Source of the DNA: Ornithomonoglobus_A sp045537455 | GTDB lineage: Bacteria; Bacillota; Clostridia; UBA1381 | Length of the DNA stretch: 6,033 nt | Direction: 5' to 3' | Assembly (NCBI GenBank): GCA_045537455.1 | Contig: JAZSPM010000105.1 | Location: 1 to 6,033, forward strand | In this document: one piece after another, positions 1-5,433 of the stretch | Layout of the letters: every line of letters starts with the position of its first letter | Numbering within the stretch: position 1 is the first letter of the stretch | Made by a program: the position numbers and the translations under genes | The notes under the pieces: model-generated | Told to the model about the DNA's origin: nothing | The model's database searches: none | Seen by the model: the letters and a program-made list of their open reading frames with translations, nothing else

Positions 1-40
1 TAACTATATTTGTATTTCCAATATCTACTGCTAAAATCAT
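1..40 (-). CDS. coaX: Type III pantothenate kinase CoaX, N-terminal fragment (gene continues past the window)
   Basis: Only 13 codons are present, reading MILAVDIGNTNIV from an ATG at 40-38. This is the classic N-terminus of type III pantothenate kinase, an ASKHA-fold enzyme. The D-I-G-N-T-N stretch at residues 6-11 is its first phosphate-binding loop. The family makes 4'-phosphopantothenate from pantothenate and ATP, the first committed step from vitamin B5 to coenzyme A, in the cytoplasm. An AAAGGA ribosome site at 55-50 lies 9 nt upstream of the ATG and supports this start. It follows panC and panD on the same strand, so three CoA-pathway genes stand in a row. A 414-nt gap full of palindromic repeats separates it from panD. 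Other ASKHA proteins can begin similarly, but the pan neighbours make CoaX by far the best reading. Confidence 0.85.
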   Translation of the reverse strand, partial: MILAVDIGNTNIV

Positions 41-49
41 AATATCACA

Positions 50-55
50 TCCTTT
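50..55 (-). promoter_or_regulatory. Ribosome binding site of coaX
   Basis: The minus strand reads AAAGGA, 9 nt upstream of the ATG at 40. It fixes the start of the truncated coaX gene. Confidence 0.65.
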
Positions 56-100
56 TTAATCTAATCCTCTGCTATTTTGGTGGAGTATTAACGCTCATTC

Positions 101-204
101 TAAGAGCAATTATATATTGTTCACTAAATTTGCGTACTTCGGCACCGCCTTTGGCGACAAGCCTCGTCCGAAAAAATTTAGTTCTCAATACATAAAAGCT
201 CTTA
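101..204. repeat. Palindromic MITE-like element with flanking 6-bp direct repeat
   Basis: A 104-bp imperfect palindrome. Outer arms TAAGAGC (101-107) and GCTCTTA (198-204) pair. Inside them the arms continue with a few mismatches to a perfect 9-bp pair, ACTAAATTT (123-131) and AAATTTAGT (174-182). The centre is much richer in G and C than its surroundings and holds a small hairpin, CGCC-TTT-GGCG. The element is bounded exactly by TCATTC at 95-100 and again at 205-210, which looks like a target-site duplication. No long ORF is visible, so if it moved it did so with a transposase from elsewhere. It lies in the panD-coaX gap. Confidence 0.75.
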
Positions 205-234
205 TCATTCGCTGCCTATGAACAGACATAAGAA

Positions 235-334
235 GCAAGTTATCCAAAAGCTTTGAAAATTACGTTTAGAAAATTTTTCATGCAACGTAATGTCAAAATT
301 TTCGAGTAATTTGAAATGCTTTTGAGGAACTTGC
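235..334 (+). repeat. Palindromic element, copy A of a two-copy family
   Basis: A 100-bp imperfect palindrome closed by GCAAGTT (235-241) and AACTTGC (328-334), with CAAAAGC (245-251) pairing to GCTTTTG (318-324). The loop region contains ATGCAACGTAAT. Positions 253-322 match the reverse complement of 885-954 at 59 of 70 positions without gaps, so it and the panC-panD element are copies of one family in opposite orientation. The outer arms of the two copies differ. No convincing target duplication was seen. It lies in the panD-coaX gap, 30 bp from the element at 101-204. Confidence 0.75.
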
Positions 335-350
335 AAATATCGGTTTTCTC

Positions 351-471
351 TGTGTGATAAAGATAGAAAGCATATCATATTATATGCCAATCTTTGGCAC
401 ACCTTACGTGCCAAAAAGACAGATTGTCATATGAATATGACACGCTTTATATCTTTATTCCATATCACACA
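351..471. repeat. Palindromic element overlapping the 3' end of panD
   Basis: A 121-bp palindrome. TGTGTGAT (351-358) pairs with ATCACACA (464-471), AAAGATA (359-365) with TATCTTT (450-456), and AAAGC with GCTTT (444-448). A 7-nt bulge (457-463) lies on the right side. The tip is a nested hairpin: CAATCT (388-393) with AGATTG (421-426), and TTGGCAC (394-400) with GTGCCAA (408-414) around a 7-nt loop. The panD stop codon (455-457) is inside the right arm, so the last PanD codons are part of the palindrome. There is no U-tract after it on the minus strand, so it is not a canonical terminator, though RNA folding is expected. Confidence 0.7.
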
Positions 472-847
472 ATTTTCCATGTTTTTCGTAGTGCGTAACT
501 CTGACAATTTTATTATCTTCATTAACAAACACAACTGTAGGAGGATTTTTACCTGCTTCCTCAGGTGTTACATCTGCATACGCCATGATAATAACCTTAT
601 CACCCGGCTTTACAAGTCTTGCTGCTGCACCGTTCAGACATATTATTCCACTGCCTCTTTCACCTGCAATAGTGTAAGTTTCAAGACGGTTTCCGTTATT
701 AATGTCCACCACCTGAACCTTTTCATATTCAATTATACCCGATTTTTCCAAAAGCTCTTCATCTATAGTTATACTTCCGACGTAATCAAGCTCTGACTGC
801 GTAACTGTAGCACGGTGTATTTTTGATTTTAAAACTGAAATTGTCAT
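455..847 (-). CDS. panD: Aspartate 1-decarboxylase PanD (pyruvoyl-dependent proenzyme)
   Basis: A 130-residue protein, close to the roughly 126 residues of the family. PanD removes the alpha-carboxyl of L-aspartate to give beta-alanine, one half of pantothenate, in the cytoplasm. The self-cleavage site is plain: Y22-V-G24-S25. The chain breaks between G24 and S25, and S25 becomes the catalytic pyruvoyl group. Other conserved active-site residues stand where expected: K9, H11, R54, T57, Y58 and the N72-G-A-A-A run. An AGGAGG ribosome site 8 nt upstream fixes the ATG. The gene lies between panC and coaX. The C-terminal tail, ending L-C-D-M-E after H123-G-K, is encoded inside the right arm of the palindrome at 351-471, so these residues may have been supplied by that element. 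The maturation factors known in some bacteria (PanM/PanZ) are not seen here. Confidence 0.97.
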   Translation of the reverse strand: MTISVLKSKIHRATVTQSELDYVGSITIDEELLEKSGIIEYEKVQVVDINNGNRLETYTIAGERGSGIICLNGAAARLVKPGDKVIIMAYADVTPEEAGKNPPTVVFVNEDNKIVRVTHYEKHGKLCDME

Positions 848-855
848 TTTGATTA

Positions 856-861
856 CCTCCT
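856..861 (-). promoter_or_regulatory. Ribosome binding site of panD
   Basis: A perfect AGGAGG on the minus strand, 8 nt from the panD ATG. It is the strongest ribosome site in the window and lies 13 bp from the edge of the palindrome at 875-970, so folding of that element in the mRNA should not bury it directly. Confidence 0.8.
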
Positions 862-874
862 ATACTCTTTTTTA

Positions 875-970
875 AAAGAATATGAAAACAATTCAAATTA
901 CTCAAAAATTTCGATATTACGTTGCATACGAAATTTTTGAAATGTAATTTTCAATGTTTTCATATTCTTT
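875..970 (-). repeat. Palindromic element, copy B of the two-copy family
   Basis: A 96-bp palindrome with a perfect 16-bp outer arm, AAAGAATATGAAAACA (875-890), pairing with 955-970. Pairing continues with small gaps to CAAAAATTTCG (903-913) against 929-939, leaving a loop of about 15 nt that holds ATTACGTTGCAT. Its core (885-954) is the reverse complement of 253-322 with 59 of 70 matches. TTTTTTA occurs at 868-874 and 974-980 and could be a target duplication, but poly-T is common here, so I give it little weight. It lies in the mRNA leader just upstream of panD. Confidence 0.75.
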
Positions 971-980
971 ACATTTTTTA

Positions 981-1088
981 TAAAATCTAATAAAATTGAT
1001 TTAGATTGCTGCTTTGCAGTGAGTGGTGCCGTATATAAATACTGCCCCGAACGAAAAGCAGTAAGATAAACAATTTTATTAGATTTTA
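981..1088. repeat. Palindromic element overlapping the 3' end of panC
   Basis: A 108-bp element bounded by a perfect 18-bp inverted repeat, 981-998 against 1071-1088. The arms continue inward imperfectly: 1000-1015 against 1054-1070, sharing CTGCTTT/AAAGCAG. The unpaired centre (about 1018-1050) includes GGTGCCG. The panC stop codon (1079-1081) and its last codons lie inside the right arm. A shared CGGCACC/GGTGCCG centre and similar length hint at kinship with the element at 101-204, but the arms differ. It abuts the element at 875-970 with only 10 bp between, and there is no U-tract downstream on the minus strand. Confidence 0.72.
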
Positions 1089-1924
1089 AATGAAAAGTTA
1101 TCTATTAATCTTGTCTTCCCTATATATACTGCCATTGCACATAAAATCGGCTTTTCAATTTTATCCACAGGCTTTATTGTCATTGAATCAACTATTTTTA
1201 CATAATCAATTTTTGCAAGCGGCTCTGTTTCTATATTCTTTTTCATTGCATCAAGGATTTTTTCAACATCTCTTTCGCCGTTTTCTATCATTTCCTTACC
1301 CATAAAAATCGTCTTTGATAAAATCAAAGCGGCTTTTCTTTCCTCAGGTGAAAGATAAGTATTTCTTGATGATTTTGCAAGTCCGTCATTTTCTCTTACA
1401 ATCGGACAGCCTATTACATTTATATCCATGTTTAAATCATGAACCATGTGCTTTATTATTGCCAGCTGCTGTGCATCCTTTTCACCGAAATATGCATTGT
1501 CGGGAGTTACTATATTAAACAGCTTTGACACAACAGTACATACACCTCTGAAATGAATAGGACGTGAAATTCCGCATAAATCCTCAGTCAGCACACTCAT
1601 ATCAACATAGCTTGAAAATCCTTCATCATACATTTCATCAGGCTCAGGATTAAAAATCAAGTCAGCTCCATGTGAATCGCATATGATGCTGTCATGCTCT
1701 ATATCTCTTGGATAGCTTGCCAGATCCTCATTCGGTGCAAACTGCATCGGATTTACAAAAATTGAAACTACAGTCTTGTCGCAATCTCTTACAGACGCAT
1801 CAATCAGACTTGCATGACCTTCATGAAGATATCCCATAGTCGGAACAAATCCAACCTTTAAACCAAGCATTTTCCACTGATTTACTGTTTCCCTTACTTC
1901 TTTTATTGTTTTTACGAGTTTCAT
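1079..1924 (-). CDS. panC: Pantothenate synthetase PanC (pantoate--beta-alanine ligase)
   Basis: A 281-residue protein, full length for the family. PanC activates pantoate with ATP to pantoyl-adenylate and transfers it to beta-alanine, giving pantothenate, in the cytoplasm. Signature motifs run in order: P28-T-M-G-Y-L-H-E-G-H37 (the HIGH-like nucleotide loop), F56-V-N-P-M-Q-F62, Y71-P-R-D, H124-F-R-G, F146-G-E-K-D-A-Q-Q153 and K184-S-S-R-N188 (KMSKS-like). The C-terminal small domain ends with T271-R-L-I-D-N276. Its product needs beta-alanine from PanD, the next gene. The ribosome site is weak (GAAAGAAG before the ATG), unlike the strong one of panD. The stop codon is inside the right arm of the palindrome at 981-1088, and the last two or three codons fall there too. 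panB, which makes the pantoate precursor and usually sits nearby, is absent from the window. Confidence 0.97.
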   Translation of the reverse strand: MKLVKTIKEVRETVNQWKMLGLKVGFVPTMGYLHEGHASLIDASVRDCDKTVVSIFVNPMQFAPNEDLASYPRDIEHDSIICDSHGADLIFNPEPDEMYDEGFSSYVDMSVLTEDLCGISRPIHFRGVCTVVSKLFNIVTPDNAYFGEKDAQQLAIIKHMVHDLNMDINVIGCPIVRENDGLAKSSRNTYLSPEERKAALILSKTIFMGKEMIENGERDVEKILDAMKKNIETEPLAKIDYVKIVDSMTIKPVDKIEKPILCAMAVYIGKTRLIDNFSFKI

Positions 1925-1963
1925 ATTTATTCTTCTTTCTATTCATCATTTATTATGAATTGT

Positions 1964-2071
1964 ATCAGGCTGAAAGAAAATCGTTCAGATTACTGCTTGA
2001 AAGAACGACGACGTATTCTTATACTTCAAGTTCTTGAAAGCTGTGATATGGGCGATTTTATTCAGACTGAT
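1964..2071. repeat. Palindromic element between thyA and panC
   Basis: A 108-bp imperfect palindrome. The outer arm 1965-1983 pairs with 2053-2070; both contain CGATTTT and TCAG-type ends with a few mismatches and one length difference. Pairing with mismatches continues inward over GCTT and AAGAAC tracts to a centre near GTATTCTTATAC. The right end touches the thyA stop codon (2071-2073). It fills most of the 146-bp thyA-panC gap. The arms are less perfect than in the other elements, so the outer boundary is uncertain by a base or two. No target duplication was seen. Confidence 0.6.
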
Positions 2072-2898
2072 TATTCTGCTATAGGTATTTTTTCCATAAA
2101 TTCATGGAATTTATAATCCTTTAATACAAAATCATTTCTGTCAAATTTATAAAAATCATCACGCTTTGTAATTTCAAAAGTCGGTGCATCATACGGCGTG
2201 TTTGAAATTATCTTCTTTATTATCGGAATGTGTCTGTCATAAATATGAGCATCTGCGATTACATGAACAAGCTCACCAACCTCAAAGCCCGAAACCATCG
2301 CAAACATATGCACAAGTGCCGCATACTGACACACATTCCAGTTATTTGCCGCAAGCATATCCTGTGAACGCTGATTAAGTATGGCATTCAGCTTATTTCC
2401 CGTTACGTTAAAGGTCATGCTGTAGGCACACGGATACAGATTCATTTCTGATAAATCCTGATGCACATAAATATTAGACATTATACGTCTTGAAGCACTG
2501 TTATGCTTTAGGTCATATAAAATTCTGTCAACCTGGTCAAACTCACCCTCTTTATATTTGTGCTTTACTCCAAGCTGATATCCGTAAGCTTTTCCGATTG
2601 AACCGTTTTCATCAGCCCACTGATCCCAGATGTGACTGTGCAGATCATTTATATTATTTGATTTTTTCTGCCAAATCCACAAAATTTCATCAACTGCGGA
2701 TTTTAAATATGTACGGCGGAGTGTGAGAATAGGAAACTCCTTTGATAAGTCATAGCGGTTTACTATCCCGAAACGCTTTACTGTATGTGCAGGCGTTCCG
2801 TCCTCCCATTTAGGACGTACATCAAGTCCCTCATCTGAAAAACCTTGTTCAATTATTTCAGTACAGTTTTTTATAAAAATTTCATCTGCTATACTCAT
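2071..2898 (-). CDS. thyA: Thymidylate synthase ThyA
   Basis: A 275-residue protein, normal length. It methylates dUMP to dTMP using 5,10-methylene-tetrahydrofolate, leaving dihydrofolate. Visible active-site residues: the arginine pair R137-R138 (S-A-S-R-R), nucleophile C157 in Y-P-C-A, the phosphate-binding Q176-R-S-x-D180, N188 and H218-x-Y220. The dUMP/folate pocket segment between D180 and N188 reads M-L-A-A-N-N-W where E. coli ThyA has V-F-L-G-L-P-F, and the residue after the catalytic Cys is Ala, not the usual His. The D-G-T-P-A-H-T, L-W-I-W-Q and H-I-W-D-Q-W stretches resemble the Bacillus subtilis ThyA/phage type from memory. An AAGGAG ribosome site overlaps the stop of the upstream ATPase gene, so translation is probably coupled. 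No dihydrofolate reductase gene follows within the window, although ThyA consumes reduced folate. Confidence 0.95.
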   Translation of the reverse strand: MSIADEIFIKNCTEIIEQGFSDEGLDVRPKWEDGTPAHTVKRFGIVNRYDLSKEFPILTLRRTYLKSAVDEILWIWQKKSNNINDLHSHIWDQWADENGSIGKAYGYQLGVKHKYKEGEFDQVDRILYDLKHNSASRRIMSNIYVHQDLSEMNLYPCAYSMTFNVTGNKLNAILNQRSQDMLAANNWNVCQYAALVHMFAMVSGFEVGELVHVIADAHIYDRHIPIIKKIISNTPYDAPTFEITKRDDFYKFDRNDFVLKDYKFHEFMEKIPIAE

Positions 2899-2905
2899 AA
2901 AAACT

Positions 2906-2911
2906 CTCCTT
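2906..2911 (-). promoter_or_regulatory. thyA ribosome binding site overlapping upstream stop codon
   Basis: The minus strand reads TAAGGAG: the TAA (2912-2910) ends the DnaC-like gene and AAGGAG is the ribosome site, 7 nt from the thyA ATG. This predicts translational coupling of the two genes. Confidence 0.75.
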
Positions 2912-3872
2912 ACAATAATTTATATCTTATATCCTCGCCGTAAAAATTACAGATTATAAAATTCTCCATAATTCTTGACATAAATCTCATTGAATATGTT
3001 TTTCCTATTTCCTTTAAATCAAGATTTGTATTGATAATAAACTTCTTTCCCTTTGATATTCTTTCATCAAATACATCAAAAAGCACAGAATCATTAATCT
3101 TATTATCAGCCTCAGAGCCGAGGTCATCAATTATTAATAAATCACATTCGTAAAGATTATCTATAGCACTTCTGTCCTTTAATCTGCCGAACTTGTAATC
3201 CTCAAACATAGTAAACAGCTTTGAAGCCCTTACATAAACAACAGTCTTTCCTGCTTCTATAAGCTCCTTTGCGGCAGAACATGATAAAAATGTTTTACCT
3301 AAGCCCGTTGTTCCGTAAAAGAATAAGCTTTTATCTGTTGTATCAAACTCATCACAGAAATTCTTTGTTCGGTTATAGATTCTTATTATATTTTCAAACG
3401 GTGAATCGTTATACTTTCCCTTTTCCTTTGAATAATAATCAAATTTAAAATTATCAAAGTTATTTTTCTTCATAAGCTCGCCTATATTTGATGAGCTGTA
3501 TGCATCATTTATAAGACTTTGCTTTAGGCAGACGCACATTTTCCCGTCAGGAGTATATCCCGTATCTGAGCAGGCGTCACATTCATATTCATATTTTTTA
3601 AAATCCTCAGGGATATTATTTTCCTTTAATAATTCCTTTTTTTCATTTTCAAGAAGTTTGAGATTTTCTTCCATCTCACTGTTATATTTTTCATGATTAT
3701 GAGGGTCACGCAGAATATTTTGAACATTCTGCATACCAAAAACGTTTATTTCCTTGTCAATCTCACGTACACGAGGAACAAGGTTATAAACCTTCTCGAT
3801 ATTTTCACGGCGTTTACGTGCCGCATTTTCACGCTTTTCTTCGTATTTTATAAAAATTTCTTCTGCACTCAT
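2910..3872 (-). CDS. DnaC/DnaI-like AAA+ ATPase (IstB-type ATP-binding protein)
   Basis: A 320-residue protein in three parts. Residues 1-90 are highly charged and helical, probably a coiled coil. Residues 98-115 hold C98-x2-C101 and C113-x-C115, a likely zinc knuckle. The rest is an AAA+ ATPase of the DnaC/DnaI/IstB group: Walker A G187-T-T-G-L-G-K-T194, Walker B L245-L-I-I-D-D-L-G252, sensor-1-like N281-T-N, and arginines R296 and R300 in the Y-S-M-R-F-M-S-R stretch as arginine-finger candidates. DnaI/DnaC proteins load the replicative helicase; IstB relatives help transposases. No transposase is adjacent, and the gene sits in a housekeeping operon, so a helicase-loader-like role is more likely, but its target is not shown. 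A site AAGGAAG about 9 nt upstream supports the ATG. It lies 19 nt after hemZ and 11 nt before thyA. Confidence 0.85.
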   Translation of the reverse strand: MSAEEIFIKYEEKRENAARKRRENIEKVYNLVPRVREIDKEINVFGMQNVQNILRDPHNHEKYNSEMEENLKLLENEKKELLKENNIPEDFKKYEYECDACSDTGYTPDGKMCVCLKQSLINDAYSSSNIGELMKKNNFDNFKFDYYSKEKGKYNDSPFENIIRIYNRTKNFCDEFDTTDKSLFFYGTTGLGKTFLSCSAAKELIEAGKTVVYVRASKLFTMFEDYKFGRLKDRSAIDNLYECDLLIIDDLGSEADNKINDSVLFDVFDERISKGKKFIINTNLDLKEIGKTYSMRFMSRIMENFIICNFYGEDIRYKLL

Positions 3873-3891
3873 TTTTTTTCACTTCCTTTTA

Positions 3892-5328
3892 TTACCTCAT
3901 AATCTCTAAAATTTCATCTTTCTTCTTTAAAATTTCATCAAAACGCCTTATATATTCAAGCGGGTCCTTGAAATTAAAAATTCTTTCAATCCTGTCGTCC
4001 ATAACAAGCTTTGTAGAACCGCCCCCGCCAAGAGCGATTATCGTCTGTTTTTCTTCCATGATGTTAATATTATAAGCACTCATTTTTCCTTTTTTCGCAT
4101 AACCCACATTTTCAAGATTACCCGAAATATTCTTCTGACGGTACATATAATACGGCTCTCTGCCTGTTTCCTTCATACGCTTTTGTGTATATGAAAGCAT
4201 TTTGTTCATTTCATCAGCTTCTGTCAGACGGTTCTGTGTAAATCTCAGATTCGCCGCACGCTTAACGCACATCGAATGAACTGTTATATTTTCAGGATTA
4301 AGCTCAATAATTCTGTCAAGACTGTTTTTGAACATCTCGCAGTCCTCACCGGGCAAGCCTGCAATCAAGTCCATGTTTATATTATCAAATCCAAGCTCAC
4401 GTGCCATATTAAAGCACTCAACAATCATCTTGTCATCATGCTTTCTGCGGACTTTTTTCAATGTTTCGTTATTCATCGTCTGCGGATTTATACTTATTCT
4501 GTCCACTCCTCCCTCCATTGCGGCAATGAGCTTTTCACGTGTTATTGTATCAACACGTCCTGCTTCAAGAGTAAATTCCTTTATTTTATCAAAATCAAAA
4601 TATCTGTGCAGACGTTCAAATATCATTTTCAACTGCTGTGCGGATAAAGTAGTCGGAGTTCCTCCGCCTATATAAATATTTTCAACATATGAACCCATTT
4701 TTTCTATGACTTCAGCAGTCTTGTCAATTTCAAGCAGAAGCTTCTCAACAAACTCGTCCATATATTTTCCGCTTACACTTATATCCGTTGACACAAACGA
4801 ACAGTATAAACAGCGTGTAGGACAAAACGGAATACCTATGTAAATGCTTACGCTGTTATCACCAATCTGAGAAAGTATATCTTTTTCATTTTCCGCAACA
4901 GTCATGGCAAGCTCTGATTTTTCGTCACTTACTTCATAGACAGTACGCAGAATTTCCCTTGTCTGCTCATCATTATATCCACTTTCTTTAAGCTCACGGA
5001 CATTCTTTGCAGGACGTATTCCGCACATAACGCCCCACGGCAGATTTATTTTTCTTATCTGTGAAGCACACGCACAAAATGATTTTGTACATGAGCAGAT
5101 AAACACTTTTTTTATAAGCTTTTCAGATTTACCGGATATGTTAAAATCAAAATAATGGTCGTCAAAAAAAGCTTTTCCTTCAAAGTTTATCTGTGTGTAG
5201 ACGTTTATTTTTCCGTTTTCATATTTAAAATCAGAATAAACGGCAACGTCCTCATCCTCACCGAAAAACAATCCTGCAAAAAGCTTTAATTCATATTCAC
5301 ATTCATATCCGTTCTGAACTACAAGCAT
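3892..5328 (-). CDS. hemZ: HemZ-type radical SAM protein (coproporphyrinogen dehydrogenase-like)
   Basis: A 478-residue radical SAM enzyme. The Fe-S/SAM motif is C169-P-T-R-C173-L-Y-C176 within Y-I-G-I-P-F-C, followed by G221-G-G-T-P-T226, E255 and the N-P-Q-T-M stretch (281-285), all as in the HemN/HemW/HemZ group. The long N-terminal domain of about 160 residues ahead of the radical SAM core, with L96-P-W-G-V-M-C-G-I-R-P, marks the HemZ subgroup of Firmicutes rather than HemN or HemW. HemN oxidatively decarboxylates coproporphyrinogen III without oxygen; for HemZ that activity is assumed from relationship, and no other heme gene is in view. An unusual C78-x-C80-x4-C85-x-C87 cluster lies just before L-P-W-G. 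AAAAGGAAA precedes the ATG. It heads a tight hemZ-ATPase-thyA group, 105 bp after the hydrolase gene. Confidence 0.9.
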   Translation of the reverse strand: MLVVQNGYECEYELKLFAGLFFGEDEDVAVYSDFKYENGKINVYTQINFEGKAFFDDHYFDFNISGKSEKLIKKVFICSCTKSFCACASQIRKINLPWGVMCGIRPAKNVRELKESGYNDEQTREILRTVYEVSDEKSELAMTVAENEKDILSQIGDNSVSIYIGIPFCPTRCLYCSFVSTDISVSGKYMDEFVEKLLLEIDKTAEVIEKMGSYVENIYIGGGTPTTLSAQQLKMIFERLHRYFDFDKIKEFTLEAGRVDTITREKLIAAMEGGVDRISINPQTMNNETLKKVRRKHDDKMIVECFNMARELGFDNINMDLIAGLPGEDCEMFKNSLDRIIELNPENITVHSMCVKRAANLRFTQNRLTEADEMNKMLSYTQKRMKETGREPYYMYRQKNISGNLENVGYAKKGKMSAYNINIMEEKQTIIALGGGGSTKLVMDDRIERIFNFKDPLEYIRRFDEILKKKDEILEIMR

Positions 5329-5359
5329 TATTTTATTTCCTTTTAATTATTGTTTTTAT

Positions 5360-5430
5360 ACGGGCTGTCGAGGACGCCAGCCCCTACGATATGATTTATA
5401 TTTGTAGGGGACGGTCTCCCGGACGTCTCG
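5360..5430. repeat. GC-rich palindromic intergenic element
   Basis: Two related arms face each other: CCCCTAC (5380-5386) and its complement GTAGGGG (5404-5410) form a perfect 7-bp pair around an AT-rich spacer. The flanking arm sequences (about 29 bp each, sharing 19 positions) form a longer imperfect hairpin. It is clearly richer in G and C than the genes around it. TTTTTATA (5353-5360) and TTTTTATT (5431-5438) at its two ends look like a target duplication with one mismatch. The right copy includes the stop codon of the hydrolase gene. From memory, GTAGGGG-type repeats recur between genes in Ruminococcus-like genomes; I could not check this. It is unrelated to the AT-rich palindromes near panD. 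Confidence 0.7.
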
Positions 5431-5433
5431 TTT

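Larger units (their letters stand above)
41..454. other. Gene-free panD-coaX gap made of three palindromic elements
   Basis: This 414-bp gap holds no convincing gene. It is occupied by palindromes at 101-204, 235-334 and 351-471, the last running into panD. The remaining 41-100 contains the coaX ribosome site and nothing else I recognise. A 69-codon open frame at 205-414 on the minus strand crosses two palindromes, has no good ribosome site and no recognisable protein features, so I do not call it. I found no clear sigma-70 promoter for coaX. Confidence 0.7.

Noticed and set aside
205..414. 69-codon open frame on the minus strand in the panD-coaX gap
   Set aside because: It runs across two palindromic repeats, has no good ribosome site and no recognisable protein features.
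394..414. Hairpin TTGGCAC/GTGCCAA as an intrinsic terminator for panD
   Set aside because: It has a good stem but no U-tract follows on the minus strand; it is better read as the tip of the larger palindrome.
431..796. 121-codon open frame on the plus strand opposite panD
   Set aside because: It is antisense to a clear panD with all active-site residues; the translated sequence shows no family features.
848..1078. Riboswitch in the panD leader
   Set aside because: The region is explained by two palindromic elements, one of which is a repeat found again at 235-334. I see no known riboswitch signature.
101..1088. CRISPR array
   Set aside because: The repeats are about 100-bp palindromes of differing sequence with irregular spacing, not short identical repeats with uniform spacers.
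1925..1964. Promoter for panC based on a CATAAT-like box
   Set aside because: There is no acceptable -35 box at the right distance, and in DNA this AT-rich such boxes arise by chance.
4276..4675. Two plus-strand open frames of 115 and 123 codons opposite hemZ
   Set aside because: They are shadows of the hemZ reading frame, which carries the radical SAM motifs.
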